Positions 46,414-56,072 of a DNA stretch of 64,000 bases are shown in pieces. Position numbers and translations under genes: made by a program. A model generated the notes under the pieces. It was not told the origin of the DNA and made no database searches. It worked only from the letters and a program-made list of their open reading frames with translations. Origin of the DNA: Acidimicrobiia bacterium UBA5794 (GTDB taxonomy: Bacteria; Actinomycetota; Acidimicrobiia; Spongiisociales; UBA5794); assembly GCA_002418265.1 (NCBI GenBank), contig DIDS01000032.1, forward strand, positions 80,001 to 144,000, written 5' to 3'. How positions within the stretch are numbered: position 1 is the stretch's first letter; every line of letters begins with the position of its first letter.

Positions 46414-47925
46414 ATGGACGCCATCGACTACCACGCGCTGCTACCAGAGATCATCCTTGCGGTCACTGTGTTGGCGACGCTGTTGGTCGACCTGTTCACG
46501 AGCAGGAAGTCGTTTGCGGCCATAACCGCGATGATCGGCATGTTTGCCTCATTCGTTGCGATCTTGACGCTTGCATTCTGTGACAACCTTACGTTTTGTA
46601 CTTCGACGGGTGATCGAGTCCTCTTCGGAGGATCGTTCGTCGTCGACGGTTATGCGATCGTTCTCCAGGGGTTGTTCATCTTTGCCGGGTTCATCGTGGT
46701 CCTGATGTCCGTCGGCTATCTCGAAACCGACCGGTATTACGAGGGGGAGTTCTATTTCCTGATCGTCTCTGCCGTACTCGGCGCTGCCGTGATGGCGTCG
46801 TCTCGGGATTTCATCTCGATGATTGTCGCCCTTGAGATCGTGTCGGGATCGGGATTCCTGCTCGCTGGTTGGCGAAAGGGAGATGCCCGATCAAACGAAG
46901 CCTCGCTCAAGTTCTTCATCATTGGGGTACTTGCCCTTGCGCTGCTCCTGTTCGGTGTGTCGTTGATCTACGGCCTCACCGGCACCCAGGTGTTCAGCGA
47001 GATTGCTGCAGCCTCTTCCAGTGTGGAAGACATTGCACTGTTCAACCTCGGAGCGATTTTCGTATTGCTCGGCTTCGGGTTCAAGGTTTCGGCTGTCCCA
47101 TTCCACTTCTGGACGCCCGACGTCTATGAGGGTTCGCCACCTCCGGTCACCGCTTGGCTCTCGGTGGGTTCCAAGGGTGCCGGGTTCGTGGGCCTGCTAT
47201 CGGTTTGTTACCTGGCCCTGCCATCCGTCACCGAGATCTGGGGACCCGTGCTGTGGCTGGTTGCAGCGTTGTCGATGACGATCGGAAACATCGTCGCCAT
47301 CAAACAGACGAACGTGATCCGACTGCTTGGCTACTCGTCGATCGCCCAGGCGGGGTTCATGCTGGCACCATTCGGAGCGGCTGCCGCCACCGGTGCCGAT
47401 CTGAGTCAGACATTCAGCGCAACGGTGACCTACCTCGTGATCTACGCCGTGATGAACCTCGGTGCCTTTGCCGTGGTGATCATCGTTGGAACCCGCGTCG
47501 GCTCGTACGAACTCGAACGCTGGTCGGGACTCAACACATGGGCCCCCGGCCTTGCGTTGTCGCTGGCAGCGTTCTTCATGTCCTTGGCCGGGATCCCGCC
47601 ACTTGCAGGGTGGTTCGCCAAGTTCGTCATGTTCAGCGCCACGATTGGTGTTGGCAGCTGGTGGGGATATTCGATTGCCATCGTTGCGGCTCTCAACGCG
47701 GTGATTGCCCTCGTGTATTACCTCAAGGTGCTCAAGTCCGCGTTCTTCGATACGGTGCCTGCGGATCTTGATGTTGCGACGTTGGAGGCAGGCACGGTCC
47801 CTGGCCCGACCAGCTTTGCCATCGGTCTCACCGCAGCGGCAGTCCTGGTGCTCGGCATCTTCCCCGGCCTCGCAGCCAACCTCGGCGACTTCAGCTCTGA
47901 CTTCCTAGCAACCCTCGGCCTTTAA
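46414..47925 (+). CDS. nuoN2: Complex I-2 subunit N
   Basis: 503 aa antiporter-like subunit, last gene of the second operon: VALEIVSGSGFLLAGW, KVSAVPFHFWTPDVYEGSPPPVTA and VIRLLGYSSIAQAGFML. ATG 46414 starts two bases after the nuoM2 stop. The frame is open further upstream but that part is inside nuoM2. Confidence 0.95.
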   Translation: MDAIDYHALLPEIILAVTVLATLLVDLFTSRKSFAAITAMIGMFASFVAILTLAFCDNLTFCTSTGDRVLFGGSFVVDGYAIVLQGLFIFAGFIVVLMSVGYLETDRYYEGEFYFLIVSAVLGAAVMASSRDFISMIVALEIVSGSGFLLAGWRKGDARSNEASLKFFIIGVLALALLLFGVSLIYGLTGTQVFSEIAAASSSVEDIALFNLGAIFVLLGFGFKVSAVPFHFWTPDVYEGSPPPVTAWLSVGSKGAGFVGLLSVCYLALPSVTEIWGPVLWLVAALSMTIGNIVAIKQTNVIRLLGYSSIAQAGFMLAPFGAAAATGADLSQTFSATVTYLVIYAVMNLGAFAVVIIVGTRVGSYELERWSGLNTWAPGLALSLAAFFMSLAGIPPLAGWFAKFVMFSATIGVGSWWGYSIAIVAALNAVIALVYYLKVLKSAFFDTVPADLDVATLEAGTVPGPTSFAIGLTAAAVLVLGIFPGLAANLGDFSSDFLATLGL

Positions 47926-47986
47926 CCCGACAAAGCCGTCCCCCCTCAGACATGGTCCGCACAGGCTTGCAACTCCTCTTGGCTCA

Positions 47987-48622
47987 TCATCGACCAACGA
48001 CGTCGGGCTCGGTTGGGTTCGAGAGGTTTGCTGCTCGGATGCCTGCCATCCAACCGGGCACACGCCCGTGGCTCGGCGGGTGAATCGTGTCAACCGGCAG
48101 CCCGCTTCTTCCCAGCACCCAGGCCGTGACGGAGTTCGAGTTCCACATCTCGCCAGCTCCGATCTCGTCCCGACCCCAAGTCAACGTTGGTGTCGATCCC
48201 ACGCAGTCCAGGACTCGCCGCGCCTGTTGGGGGTCTTCGGTGAGTAGCTGTGGGCTGTCAACCGCCAGGTGAGCGTCAGGTATCTTGCCGTCGTGCCAGC
48301 ACCGGACCTCGTATCGGAAAAGCCGATAACGCATGAGGGCGCGACTGAAGACTGGGCCTTCGGCAACAACTCCACGGGAGGCAATGTCCGCATTGGGACT
48401 TGGCCACCCGTTCTCAATCGTGTATCGGCACCCCTCCAAATGCACCTCAAGAGCCGTGTGATACAGATCAAGTCGACGACGGTGCTCAAGCCGAGCTTGG
48501 ACAACCTCATAGACACGCCCGTTGAATCGAACAAAGCCAACTCCGCCTGCTCCGAGTGGTATCCAGTACAGCTGAACCGCAGCGGCCGGGTCATCTGTTC
48601 CGAAGTGGTGTTCGTATTTCAT
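47987..48622 (-). CDS. Hypothetical soluble protein, 211 aa
   Basis: Not recognised. No signal or membrane segment. Rich in Arg, His and Trp, with a notable stretch GAGEMWNSNSVTAWVLGRSG near residue 165, reminiscent of a serine or cysteine hydrolase-like active site, but that is speculation. ATG 48622 has AAAGG upstream. It is convergent with nuoN2 and divergent from the universal stress gene. Confidence 0.7.
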   Translation of the reverse strand: MKYEHHFGTDDPAAAVQLYWIPLGAGGVGFVRFNGRVYEVVQARLEHRRRLDLYHTALEVHLEGCRYTIENGWPSPNADIASRGVVAEGPVFSRALMRYRLFRYEVRCWHDGKIPDAHLAVDSPQLLTEDPQQARRVLDCVGSTPTLTWGRDEIGAGEMWNSNSVTAWVLGRSGLPVDTIHPPSHGRVPGWMAGIRAANLSNPTEPDVVGR

Positions 48623-48766
48623 GTTCTACCTTTCAGCCAGGTGCGGTCTCCTCGGAGATTCCTGGAAAACTCTGACACTAGGGTCGAACGGAGGTAGCGA
48701 CGGGCCCAAATGCCCTAGCACCCCGATGGGCAACGATGCTTTACTCATGTGCAAAGGAGGTTCATG

Positions 48767-49174
48767 ATGATTGTCGTGGCAGGAGTTGATGGGTCGGAAC
48801 ACACGAAGTCGGTCGTCGATGCAGCAGTTCAGTACGCCGCTGACGGCGAAATCCACTTTGTTTACGTGACGAGTTACGCCATCTATCCGTACGGCGCGCT
48901 TGACGGCGGTCCACCCGTCGATTTCGAGAGAATTCAAAGAGCCCACACGGACGCCGTATGGGCAGAAGTTGGGGAACTCCCACAGAATGCACAAGCTGTG
49001 ACGATTGAGGGTGATGCCGCATCCACCATTGTCGACTATGCCAAGAGTGTGGATGCAGATCTGATCGTCATCGGATCCCGTGGCCGGGGAGCATTCGGCT
49101 CCCTGCTCCTTGGTTCGGTGAGCCATGGCGTCGTACATGCAGCCGATCGCAACGTTCTCATCGTGAGACCGTAG
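48767..49174 (+). CDS. Universal stress protein (UspA family, ATP-binding type)
   Basis: 135 aa UspA-fold protein. It begins MIVVAGVDGSEHTKSVVDAA and has the ATP-binding pattern GSRGRGAFGSLLLGSVSHGVVHAA near the end, then VLIVRP. A textbook AAAGGAGG at 48753-48760 is best spaced for the second of two adjacent ATGs (48767; the other is 48764). Such proteins bind ATP and help in stress or energy starvation. Confidence 0.92.
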   Translation: MIVVAGVDGSEHTKSVVDAAVQYAADGEIHFVYVTSYAIYPYGALDGGPPVDFERIQRAHTDAVWAEVGELPQNAQAVTIEGDAASTIVDYAKSVDADLIVIGSRGRGAFGSLLLGSVSHGVVHAADRNVLIVRP

Positions 49175-49216
49175 GTCTCACCGACGTCAACCATCGACCA
49201 ACCTCACCGAATCGGC

Positions 49217-49411
49217 TCATTTCCTCGTGTCGAAGAGCCACTGGATCATGGCGCCAACGACCACACCAAGACCTGCCCCGATGCCAGCCCCGATTGCAAG
49301 GCCTGATCCCCCGCCAAGGATCAACCCCATTGAGCCGCCCGCGGCTGCTCCGATGACAATCCCGATTCCCGCCGCAGAGTCAGCCCATTTGTTCGTGGAC
49401 TTGCCATTCAC
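49217..49411 (-). CDS. Small glycine-zipper membrane protein
   Basis: 64 aa with a Gly/Ala-rich membrane region (AAGIGIVIGAAAGGSMGLIL and GAGIGAGLGVVVGAMIQW), the look of glycine-zipper or AtpI-like small proteins. GTG 49411 overlaps the stop of the preceding small gene (GTGA), which decides the start. Third gene of a three-gene leftward operon. Function unknown. Confidence 0.65.
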   Translation of the reverse strand: MNGKSTNKWADSAAGIGIVIGAAAGGSMGLILGGGSGLAIGAGIGAGLGVVVGAMIQWLFDTRK

Positions 49412-49560
49412 GCCGGAACTCCCGGCTCTTGTGCTGCCTTCTGGTCGGCTCGGTGGGTCCCAAACAGGGGCTTGTAGGCAACGAACGCAAACCAAATCGC
49501 CACAGCGGCGTACTTGGCTTTTCTGACCCACTGGCTGTCCCGTGCGGTTGTATCCGTCAT
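49408..49560 (-). CDS. Small 50-aa membrane protein
   Basis: ATG 49560 gives MTDTTARDSQWVRKAKYAAV, one hydrophobic helix and a polar tail ending GVPA. Its ATG overlaps the DUF4389 gene stop and its stop overlaps the next gene start, so all three genes are translationally coupled. Function unknown. Confidence 0.6.
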   Translation of the reverse strand: MTDTTARDSQWVRKAKYAAVAIWFAFVAYKPLFGTHRADQKAAQEPGVPA

Positions 49561-50996
49561 TGTTGGCCCTCCTGTGGGGACGCTGAGTCGGTATCGAGCA
49601 TCGATGGGGTTGTTTGCGGTAGGACGGGTTCGAATTCGCCTTGATCTAGGTGGAACGGGGGGTATTCGTCTCGCATGAGCGCGGCGTAGGCCCAGACTCG
49701 GTAGGCCCAACGGTTCAGGCCGATCACGAAGTCGAACAGCGGACGTGGATAACGACCGGTGAACAGCAGAATGAACGCTGCGACAAGAACGAGCAGGCTG
49801 ATCAGACCACCTCCGAACGTGATCGCAACCCGTCCCGAACCACCGGCCCGCGTTGCCCACCCGATGAGACCGGTGGTGAAGAATCCGACGATGAGGTATT
49901 GGGGTATTGCCAGGAGCCACCACTTGATCAGGACGAGCCCTCGGGACAGCTTTTCGGGGTACTCAACATCGAAGGTCGCGGGATAGTCCGTTTCAGCAAG
50001 GGTGAACGGCGGATACCGGTCACTGCCGAGCGCCCCGTAGGTGTAGTAGCTGACCCGCCACGTCCAGCGCAACACACCGACGTTGAAGTCGAAGATCGAC
50101 CGCGGGTAGCGTCCGGTGAACAGAATCGAAAACCCTGCGGCCACGGTCAGGACCATGAATCCGAGCCACAGGAAGAAGAGCACGATGAAGTGGGGGATGG
50201 CGAGCAGCCATTTGAACAGCCACTGCCATCGGCTCACGTCTGGATCGAGTGTGGCCTCGAGCCTGGCCGGGTATCGGCCCTCACCCACAGGACGCGATTC
50301 TGCATCGGCACGTGGCTCTGAGGGCGGCTGGCGAAATGCGACCATGAGTAGTACAGCGGCAATCGACAATCCAATGAGTCCTATGACGAGGAGACCCCAG
50401 GCAATCGGAACCAAAAGGTCTGTGGCCACGCCAGCTGTCATCTCGATTGCCACGCGAGGGGTTGCGTCAGCATTCATGATGACCGCTTTCCAGTCGCCGT
50501 CGGATGTATCCCAGGTGAGTGTCTGCGGGGCGCTCCCTTCAGCTGACGCAACCCAGAATGACTGCAACCCTGGGAGATCGGGTGTTCCGACACCATCAAC
50601 GACTTCGAATACGGGGTTCTTTAGGTCATAACTCATACGGACGACACGGTCGTGTGCGACACCCGAGAGGTAGTTGTCAACCGCATCGGACGGTCCAATC
50701 CCTATGAACACCGGTGCCTCTGCGGCTGCTACATGAAAGCGGACGTTCCCGAGCTGTCCGGAGGGAAACCATCCCCTGGGTTTAACGACAAGGTCAACCG
50801 CAGGCGATGTGATCGCGTAGCTATCTACCGCCAAACCGACAACAGGCGACGTGAAGTAGCCGTCGTCATCACGCTGCGTGGCGTCTGCCCAAAGCAATGC
50901 GCCACCACCAAACACGAACCCGACCGCGACAAGGGCCATCAGCGATGCAACCACCGCCGCAAGAACCTTTCCCGCACTCATCTTTCCGGCGCTCAT
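49557..50996 (-). CDS. DUF4389-type membrane protein
   Basis: 479 aa. An N-terminal helix and an extracellular beta-rich part are followed by two copies of a DUF4389-like unit, each with a YPxxL segment, paired helices and the motif ILFTGRYPR (about residues 307 and 432). The unit end RYPPFTLAETDYPATFDVEYP is also doubled as EYPPFHLDQG. The first ten residues MSAGKMSAGK are a perfect amino-acid duplication, so the start may be 50996 or 50981. Function unknown. Confidence 0.85.
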   Translation of the reverse strand: MSAGKMSAGKVLAAVVASLMALVAVGFVFGGGALLWADATQRDDDGYFTSPVVGLAVDSYAITSPAVDLVVKPRGWFPSGQLGNVRFHVAAAEAPVFIGIGPSDAVDNYLSGVAHDRVVRMSYDLKNPVFEVVDGVGTPDLPGLQSFWVASAEGSAPQTLTWDTSDGDWKAVIMNADATPRVAIEMTAGVATDLLVPIAWGLLVIGLIGLSIAAVLLMVAFRQPPSEPRADAESRPVGEGRYPARLEATLDPDVSRWQWLFKWLLAIPHFIVLFFLWLGFMVLTVAAGFSILFTGRYPRSIFDFNVGVLRWTWRVSYYTYGALGSDRYPPFTLAETDYPATFDVEYPEKLSRGLVLIKWWLLAIPQYLIVGFFTTGLIGWATRAGGSGRVAITFGGGLISLLVLVAAFILLFTGRYPRPLFDFVIGLNRWAYRVWAYAALMRDEYPPFHLDQGEFEPVLPQTTPSMLDTDSASPQEGQQ

Positions 50997-51124
50997 GTCA
51001 ATCTCCGTTCGCCATGGGTGCTCACAATATCAATCCTCACGGACCGGACACCTTCGCGGTAGTGACAGAAGTAACCGACTGGCAGGACTTTCGGCCGCAA
51101 AGCCCGTTTTCTTGAAGTCGTATC

Positions 51125-51636
51125 TCAGGAGATTGGAGAGGATTGAGCAAGGGACTCGATCCCGTACCAGATGTAGGCGATCAGAAACATGATGCGCTGG
51201 AGGACGCCGTCTGCATTTCCGTAGATCGACATCGCAATCGGGAGAACGACGGATGCGAGCACCGCCACTCCATCGAGGAATCGCCAGTGATGTTCGTTCT
51301 GGTGGCGACAGACCGCAACGGCGAGTACGCCGAAGGCAAACGCGAACCCCATTGCCGTCGCAAAGACCGAGTGCAACAGATCCTCGGTCGTGTCGTACGG
51401 AGCGTCAGGAATCCATGATTGAAGCGAGAATGCCGCAACCGCGAACATGGAGACTGCGAACACGACATGGAAGGCGGTTCCGGGTTGCCCCCACCTGTTA
51501 CGCGACTGATGGGCAATCCAGAGCACAGCGAGCCCGAAGAGGAGAAACCCTGCCCTCGCAAGCCACGCACCGTCGACCCCTTGGCCTGCCGAACCTCAAT
51601 CCGTTCGCTCTTGGTGTGCTTTGTCGGTGTTGTCAT
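51125..51636 (-). CDS. DUF998-like membrane protein with an apparent frameshift
   Basis: Translation should start at ATG 51636, which has GAGGAG upstream, giving MTTPTKHTKSERIEVRQAKG. The membrane protein lies in another frame from about 51580 on: WLARAGFLLFGLAVLWIAH, then four more helices to 51125, resembling DUF998. The switch falls at a run of four G on the coding strand (51577-51580); one extra G would join the halves into a ~170 aa five-helix protein. Either the gene is broken or the base call is wrong. The only in-frame start for the second part alone is a GTG at 51526 inside helix 1. Confidence 0.6.
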
Positions 51637-51827
51637 CTCGACTCCTCGTGTACGGCGATTGTACGGATGCTCTCTCTGATCTCAACATGGATGGCCGGCG
51701 GGTAGAGAGGCTTTTCACCCGAGGACGCTGCGATCACGTTTTCTTTGGCTGCGCCCCGGTGACGGATCTCAGCGGTCAGCGCTGCCGGTATGGTCAACCG
51801 CATTACGTGCAATCCAAGGGGCCAGCA

Positions 51828-52232
51828 ATGAAAGTCGCATACATATTGAACATGCCGAAGGCGGCGAGCTACAAGGTTCAGAAGATGATCCTCCCACAGC
51901 TCGAAGCTGGAACACATGGTGTCGAGGTGGTCGGGATGTTCTTTTTCGATGACAACGTCTGGGCACTCCGGAAGGGTGACCCGATCGGTGAACGTCTTGC
52001 AGCGGTCGCTAAGAAAACAGGCATGCTGCTCATGGGATGTGACATGTGCTCTCTTGAACGCAACCTTGCCGAAGGTGAACCACGCTGGTGCGACCCCGCG
52101 ACCGGCGAGGGTCGGGAGAACCCTGCTGAGTGCGAACCGGCTGGCATGGTCGACGGTGCCCACGTGGGCTGTTTCCCTGACCTGTACGCGGCCCTTGCGG
52201 GTAACCCGCCCGATCAGGTCATATCGCTCTAG
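51828..52232 (+). CDS. DsrE-like sulfur-related protein, Cys-rich
   Basis: 134 aa alpha/beta protein starting MKVAYILNMPKAASYKVQKM, in the style of DsrE-family proteins, some of which carry sulfur or selenium on cysteine; it most recalls the SaoD type. Cysteines: CDMCSLERN, then single Cys in RWCDP, AECEP and HVGCFPDLY. ATG 51828 is chosen; the frame is open 69 codons upstream but that part has no homology-like features. Function not established. Confidence 0.65.
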   Translation: MKVAYILNMPKAASYKVQKMILPQLEAGTHGVEVVGMFFFDDNVWALRKGDPIGERLAAVAKKTGMLLMGCDMCSLERNLAEGEPRWCDPATGEGRENPAECEPAGMVDGAHVGCFPDLYAALAGNPPDQVISL

Positions 52233-52254
52233 GTATGCAACTAGGGTCGTAGGT

Positions 52255-53127
52255 ATGGCGATTCCTGATACGGTCGATGCGCTTGAAGCGGGATTGATGC
52301 AGCATGGCTACATCTCGGACCGTGGTTTGACCGTTGCGATTCACCTTGCCATCCAAATGGGGCGTCCTCTGTTCGTCGAGGGTGAGCCTGGCGTCGGTAA
52401 GACCGAGATTGCAAAGGTGCTCGCAGCGATCGCCGGTGCTGAACTCATCCGTCTCCAGTGCTACGAGGGTCTCGATGCCTCCCATGCCATCTACGAATGG
52501 GACTATGCCAAGCAAATGCTTGCGATCCGGATGCTTGAAGCCACCGGCAAGGATGTTTCGCAGACGGACATCATGAGTGAGGAGTATCTGGTTGCTCGTC
52601 CGCTTCTCAAAGCAATTCGGCGTGCGGCGGCCAGCGAGCCGACAGTGCTTCTGATCGATGAACTGGACAGGGCTGATGAGGAGTTCGAGGCGTATCTCCT
52701 TGAGATTCTGTCCGACTTCCAGATCACGATCCCCGAGATCGGAACGGTGGCGGCGACAACACCCCCGATCGTGGTGATCACGTCCAATCGGACGCGCGAG
52801 ATCCACGACGCCGTGAAGCGACGGTGCATCTATCACTGGATCGACTATCCGAGTGTTGAGCGTGAGATCCAGATTCTGAAGGCCAAGGCACCTGGCACCT
52901 CCGACGAGTTGTCGAAGCAACTTGCCATGGCCATGGAGAAGCTCCGGAGCCTTGACCTCTTCAAACCGCCCGGTGTGGCAGAAACGATCGACTGGGCGAA
53001 GGCTCTTGCCGTCTTGGGGGCTGACACCCTTGCCGCCGAGACCATCGATGCGACGCTCGGTGTCGTGGTGAAGTACGAAGAGGACCTTGCCGCGGTGAGA
53101 ACCTTTGGCGTCGGATCGATGGAATGA
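52255..53127 (+). CDS. coxD: MoxR-type AAA+ ATPase (CoxD-like)
   Basis: 290 aa ATPase: Walker A GEPGVGKT at 43-50, Walker B TVLLIDELDRADEEFEAYLLEIL, sensor VVITSNRTREIHDAVKRRC. In carbon monoxide dehydrogenase-type clusters CoxD works with CoxE to mature the metal centre of the hydroxylase. It starts the molybdenum hydroxylase operon; ATG 52255 is eight codons into a 22 bp gap after the DsrE-like gene. Confidence 0.9.
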   Translation: MAIPDTVDALEAGLMQHGYISDRGLTVAIHLAIQMGRPLFVEGEPGVGKTEIAKVLAAIAGAELIRLQCYEGLDASHAIYEWDYAKQMLAIRMLEATGKDVSQTDIMSEEYLVARPLLKAIRRAAASEPTVLLIDELDRADEEFEAYLLEILSDFQITIPEIGTVAATTPPIVVITSNRTREIHDAVKRRCIYHWIDYPSVEREIQILKAKAPGTSDELSKQLAMAMEKLRSLDLFKPPGVAETIDWAKALAVLGADTLAAETIDATLGVVVKYEEDLAAVRTFGVGSME

Positions 53128-53134
53128 TGATCCG

Positions 53135-54307
53135 ATGACATCCGATTCCATGTCGATCGGTGAGACCGCGGAAGTGAACTTGGTCATGTTCACGAGGGCG
53201 CTTCACGACGCAGGCTTCGCCGTCACACCACAAACGACCCGAGACCTTGTGAGGGTCGCTTCCATCATCGGACTCCATGTGGGAAACGATGTACGAAACG
53301 CGTTCTGTGGCGTTGTTGTGACGCGCCACTCCCAGATCGGACGCTTCAACGAGATCTTCGATCAGTTCTTCTCAGGTGGGGTCGTGTACCGGCTCGATGA
53401 CGTGATGGATCGTGCGACCAAAGAGCAGACCGACCGCCGAATGCCACGATTGGCGGTCGCCGGTAGCCTCGATCAGGCTGACGGGGACGAAGTCGTCGAA
53501 GTGCCAAACGTCGTTGGGGGCTCGTACGGTGAGCGCCTTGTTGACGTCGACTTCGCTGACCTCAACGACGAGGAAGCTGCCGCGATGGCCGACATGCTCG
53601 CATCGATGGTGTGGACTCCTTCGAGCTACCGATCGCGGCGGTGGATGCGGGCAAGCGGTGGATCGGTTCCAGACATGCGGAGAACCCTTCGCATGGTGAC
53701 CGGACCGAAGGGTGATCTCATGCCTCTGGCGTTCTCAACGCGAAGACCCAAACAGCGGCCGCTCGTCGTCCTGGCAGATATCTCGGGTTCCATGGAGCGA
53801 TATGCCGAGATGCTGCTCCATTTTGTCCACGGTGCCCAACACCGGTTCTCATCCGTCGAGTCGTTCGTTTTCGCCACTCGCCTCACGCGGATCACCCGTC
53901 AGTTGCGCCGTAGAAACGCGGGCGACGCCCTCAAAGATGTGTCTCAAGTCGTTCACGACTGGTCTGGGGGCACACGGATCGGTGATGCAGTCGCTTCGTA
54001 CAACAAAGATTGGGCCAGGCGGATTGGGGGAGGGCCCATCGTCCTCATCATCTCCGACGGGTGGGACACGGGCGATCCCGAGCAACTCGCGGTCGAGATG
54101 CGGCGTCTCGCCCGATCTGCTCACAGGGTCATTTGGCTGAACCCCCTCGCTGGCCACGTAGAATTCACACCAGAAGCGAGGGGTATGGCGGCAGCTGCCC
54201 CTTTCGTCGACGATTTGTTGGCTGGTGGCACTGCCCGTAGCCTGATCGAATTGGTCGATCTGTTGCAGATGGACCGTACAGAGCGAAGGAGCATCGCAGT
54301 CAGATGA
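53135..54307 (+). CDS. coxE: VWA-domain protein, CoxE type
   Basis: 390 aa. The C-terminal half is a von Willebrand A domain with the MIDAS motif DISGSMERY and later T and D positions ([21 protein letters not shown]). It is the partner of the MoxR ATPase in cofactor insertion. ATG 53135 follows the coxD stop by seven bases; the stop overlaps the next start (ATGA). Confidence 0.9.
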   Translation: MTSDSMSIGETAEVNLVMFTRALHDAGFAVTPQTTRDLVRVASIIGLHVGNDVRNAFCGVVVTRHSQIGRFNEIFDQFFSGGVVYRLDDVMDRATKEQTDRRMPRLAVAGSLDQADGDEVVEVPNVVGGSYGERLVDVDFADLNDEEAAAMADMLASMVWTPSSYRSRRWMRASGGSVPDMRRTLRMVTGPKGDLMPLAFSTRRPKQRPLVVLADISGSMERYAEMLLHFVHGAQHRFSSVESFVFATRLTRITRQLRRRNAGDALKDVSQVVHDWSGGTRIGDAVASYNKDWARRIGGGPIVLIISDGWDTGDPEQLAVEMRRLARSAHRVIWLNPLAGHVEFTPEARGMAAAAPFVDDLLAGGTARSLIELVDLLQMDRTERRSIAVR

Positions 54308-54612
54308 GAGAAATCCTTGAAGTTAGGGACCGATGGACGGCTGAGGGCAAGGAGGTGGCCGTCGCCACCGTTGTGTCTGTCAAAGGCTCCGCACCACGCG
54401 GAGTGGGGGCCAAGATGCTGATTTCCTCCGATGGCGAAATGGAGGGTTCGGTGTCTGGCGGGTGCGTCGAGAACGATGTGCGCGAACACGCTGCAGGTGT
54501 GCTTTCTACCGGCGAACCACGACTCGTGACATACGGCATTGCTGATGACGACGCGTTTGAGGTCGGGCTGACCTGTGGCGGCACGATCGAAGTGTTCATT
54601 GCACCATGGTGA
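54304..54612 (+). CDS. XdhC/CoxI-family protein, N-terminal part
   Basis: 102 aa matching the first domain of XdhC/Cox[36 protein letters not shown], ending [11 protein letters not shown]. XdhC binds molybdopterin, helps its sulfuration and inserts it in the hydroxylase. The C-terminal half is a separate overlapping gene; the split occurs in some clusters and need not be a defect. Confidence 0.9.
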   Translation: MREILEVRDRWTAEGKEVAVATVVSVKGSAPRGVGAKMLISSDGEMEGSVSGGCVENDVREHAAGVLSTGEPRLVTYGIADDDAFEVGLTCGGTIEVFIAPW

Positions 54613-55364
54613 ACCCGATCGTTGAGGCGGTTTCCGGTCTCAAGAAGGCAGAGCGCCTCGGGGCGATGATCTCGGTCATTGACGGTCCCGGGATTGGTGA
54701 GGCAGTCGTCATCGATCGCGATGACGGCATCGTCACAGGAGAGACCCCTGGTTGGTTCAGCGATGCCGTTCATGCCGATGCCACTGTGCTGATGGATTCC
54801 GAGGAGAGCAAGGCGCTCGTCTACGACGACAGACGCATCTTCATCGACGTGATCGCCCCATCGCCGGTCATGATGATCTTTGGGGCTGGTCATATTGCTC
54901 AGCCGCTGTCGCTCTTCGCTCGCGAGCTCGGATTCCGTGTCGTCGTGGCAGATGCACGAGCGGCATGGGCGACACCCGAGCGCTTTCCACACGTCGATGA
55001 CCTGATCGTGGCGTGGCCGAACACGGTTTTCGAAACAGTCGTCCCTGACCGAAGAACCTACGTCGTGTTGTTGAGTCATGACAGCCGGTTCGAGATCCCG
55101 GTCTTCGACGCAATCCACGGTGTTCCCGTTCGCTACCTTGGCGCAATGGGTTCACGACGCACCCATGGGCTCAGAGTGGACCGCCTCAAGGCAGCGGGAT
55201 GGACCGAGGACGAGGTTGCTGCGATCCATGGTCCGATCGGTCTTGACCTCAAGGCCAAGACGCCGGCCGAGACGGCCATATCCATCCTTGCCGAGATCAT
55301 CCAGGTTCGATACGGCACGGGCTCCGCTGCTCCATTACGAGGTTCTGATGCCCCGGTTCATTGA
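54606..55364 (+). CDS. XdhC/CoxF-family protein, C-terminal Rossmann part
   Basis: 252 aa with a Rossmann glycine motif [21 protein letters not shown] and the XdhC end segment [16 protein letters not shown], then [24 protein letters not shown]. It overlaps the N-terminal half gene by seven bases, so the two were probably one gene or act together. Confidence 0.92.
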   Translation: MVNPIVEAVSGLKKAERLGAMISVIDGPGIGEAVVIDRDDGIVTGETPGWFSDAVHADATVLMDSEESKALVYDDRRIFIDVIAPSPVMMIFGAGHIAQPLSLFARELGFRVVVADARAAWATPERFPHVDDLIVAWPNTVFETVVPDRRTYVVLLSHDSRFEIPVFDAIHGVPVRYLGAMGSRRTHGLRVDRLKAAGWTEDEVAAIHGPIGLDLKAKTPAETAISILAEIIQVRYGTGSAAPLRGSDAPVH

Positions 55365-55382
55365 CGAGCGAACGAAACGATC

Positions 55383-55955
55383 ATGAAGATCAATGAGGGA
55401 TTCGTCGTCGAACGGCCGATCGCGGAAATGTGGCCGCTGTTCAAGGATGTCCCGGAACTGGCCCGATGTCTTCCCGGTGCTGAACTGACCGCGGACCACG
55501 GAGACGGAAGCTATGACGGGAAGGTTTCCGTCAAGCTTGGCCCGATTGCCACTTCCTTCGAGGGGAAGGCAACGGTTGATTTCGATGAATCTGCCCACAC
55601 CGCCAAGATCAAGGGCAGAGGCGTCGACAGATCCGGCGGCAGCCAGGGTCAGGTGATGGTCGATATCGCGTTGGATGAGAACGAGGAGCACCACACCGCG
55701 GTGTCAATCGATGCGGAAGTGACGCTCGTCGGTCCGATCGCGCAGTTCGGAAGTACCGGGTTGGTGAGCGAGGTGTCCCGACGACTCATCGATGAATTCT
55801 CCCAATGCGTGCACGCAAAGCTTGATGCCGAGACAGCGGAAGAGGCTGCTGCGGTGACCGCTGGTCAAGTCAAGGGGTTCTCACTCGTCGTTGCGAGCAC
55901 CTGGAGTTCTCTCATCGGATGGCTCAAGCGCGTGTTTTCTCGTCGCCGTTCGTAG
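55383..55955 (+). CDS. coxG: CoxG-type SRPBCC protein
   Basis: 190 aa carbon monoxide dehydrogenase subunit G family: MKINEGFVVERPIAEMWPLF, DVPELARCLPGAEL, and CVHAKLDAE near the end. CoxG is thought to tether the hydroxylase to the membrane; the tail (STWSSLIGWLKRVFSRRRS) is an amphipathic basic helix suited to that. Confidence 0.9.
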   Translation: MKINEGFVVERPIAEMWPLFKDVPELARCLPGAELTADHGDGSYDGKVSVKLGPIATSFEGKATVDFDESAHTAKIKGRGVDRSGGSQGQVMVDIALDENEEHHTAVSIDAEVTLVGPIAQFGSTGLVSEVSRRLIDEFSQCVHAKLDAETAEEAAAVTAGQVKGFSLVVASTWSSLIGWLKRVFSRRRS

Positions 55956-56072
55956 TCGTTGAAGACTGCTCATCGTTGCACCTGCACACCGCTCTCGTTT
56001 GGCGTATCGTGGGGTCTGGCAGGGTCTGCGGCTCTGCCAAAGGTGGTTTCGATCGATTCGGAGGTTTGTGTC

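Noticed and set aside
54304..55364. XdhC broken by a frameshift
   Set aside because: Both halves have good starts, overlap neatly and match separate domains, so a natural split is more likely.
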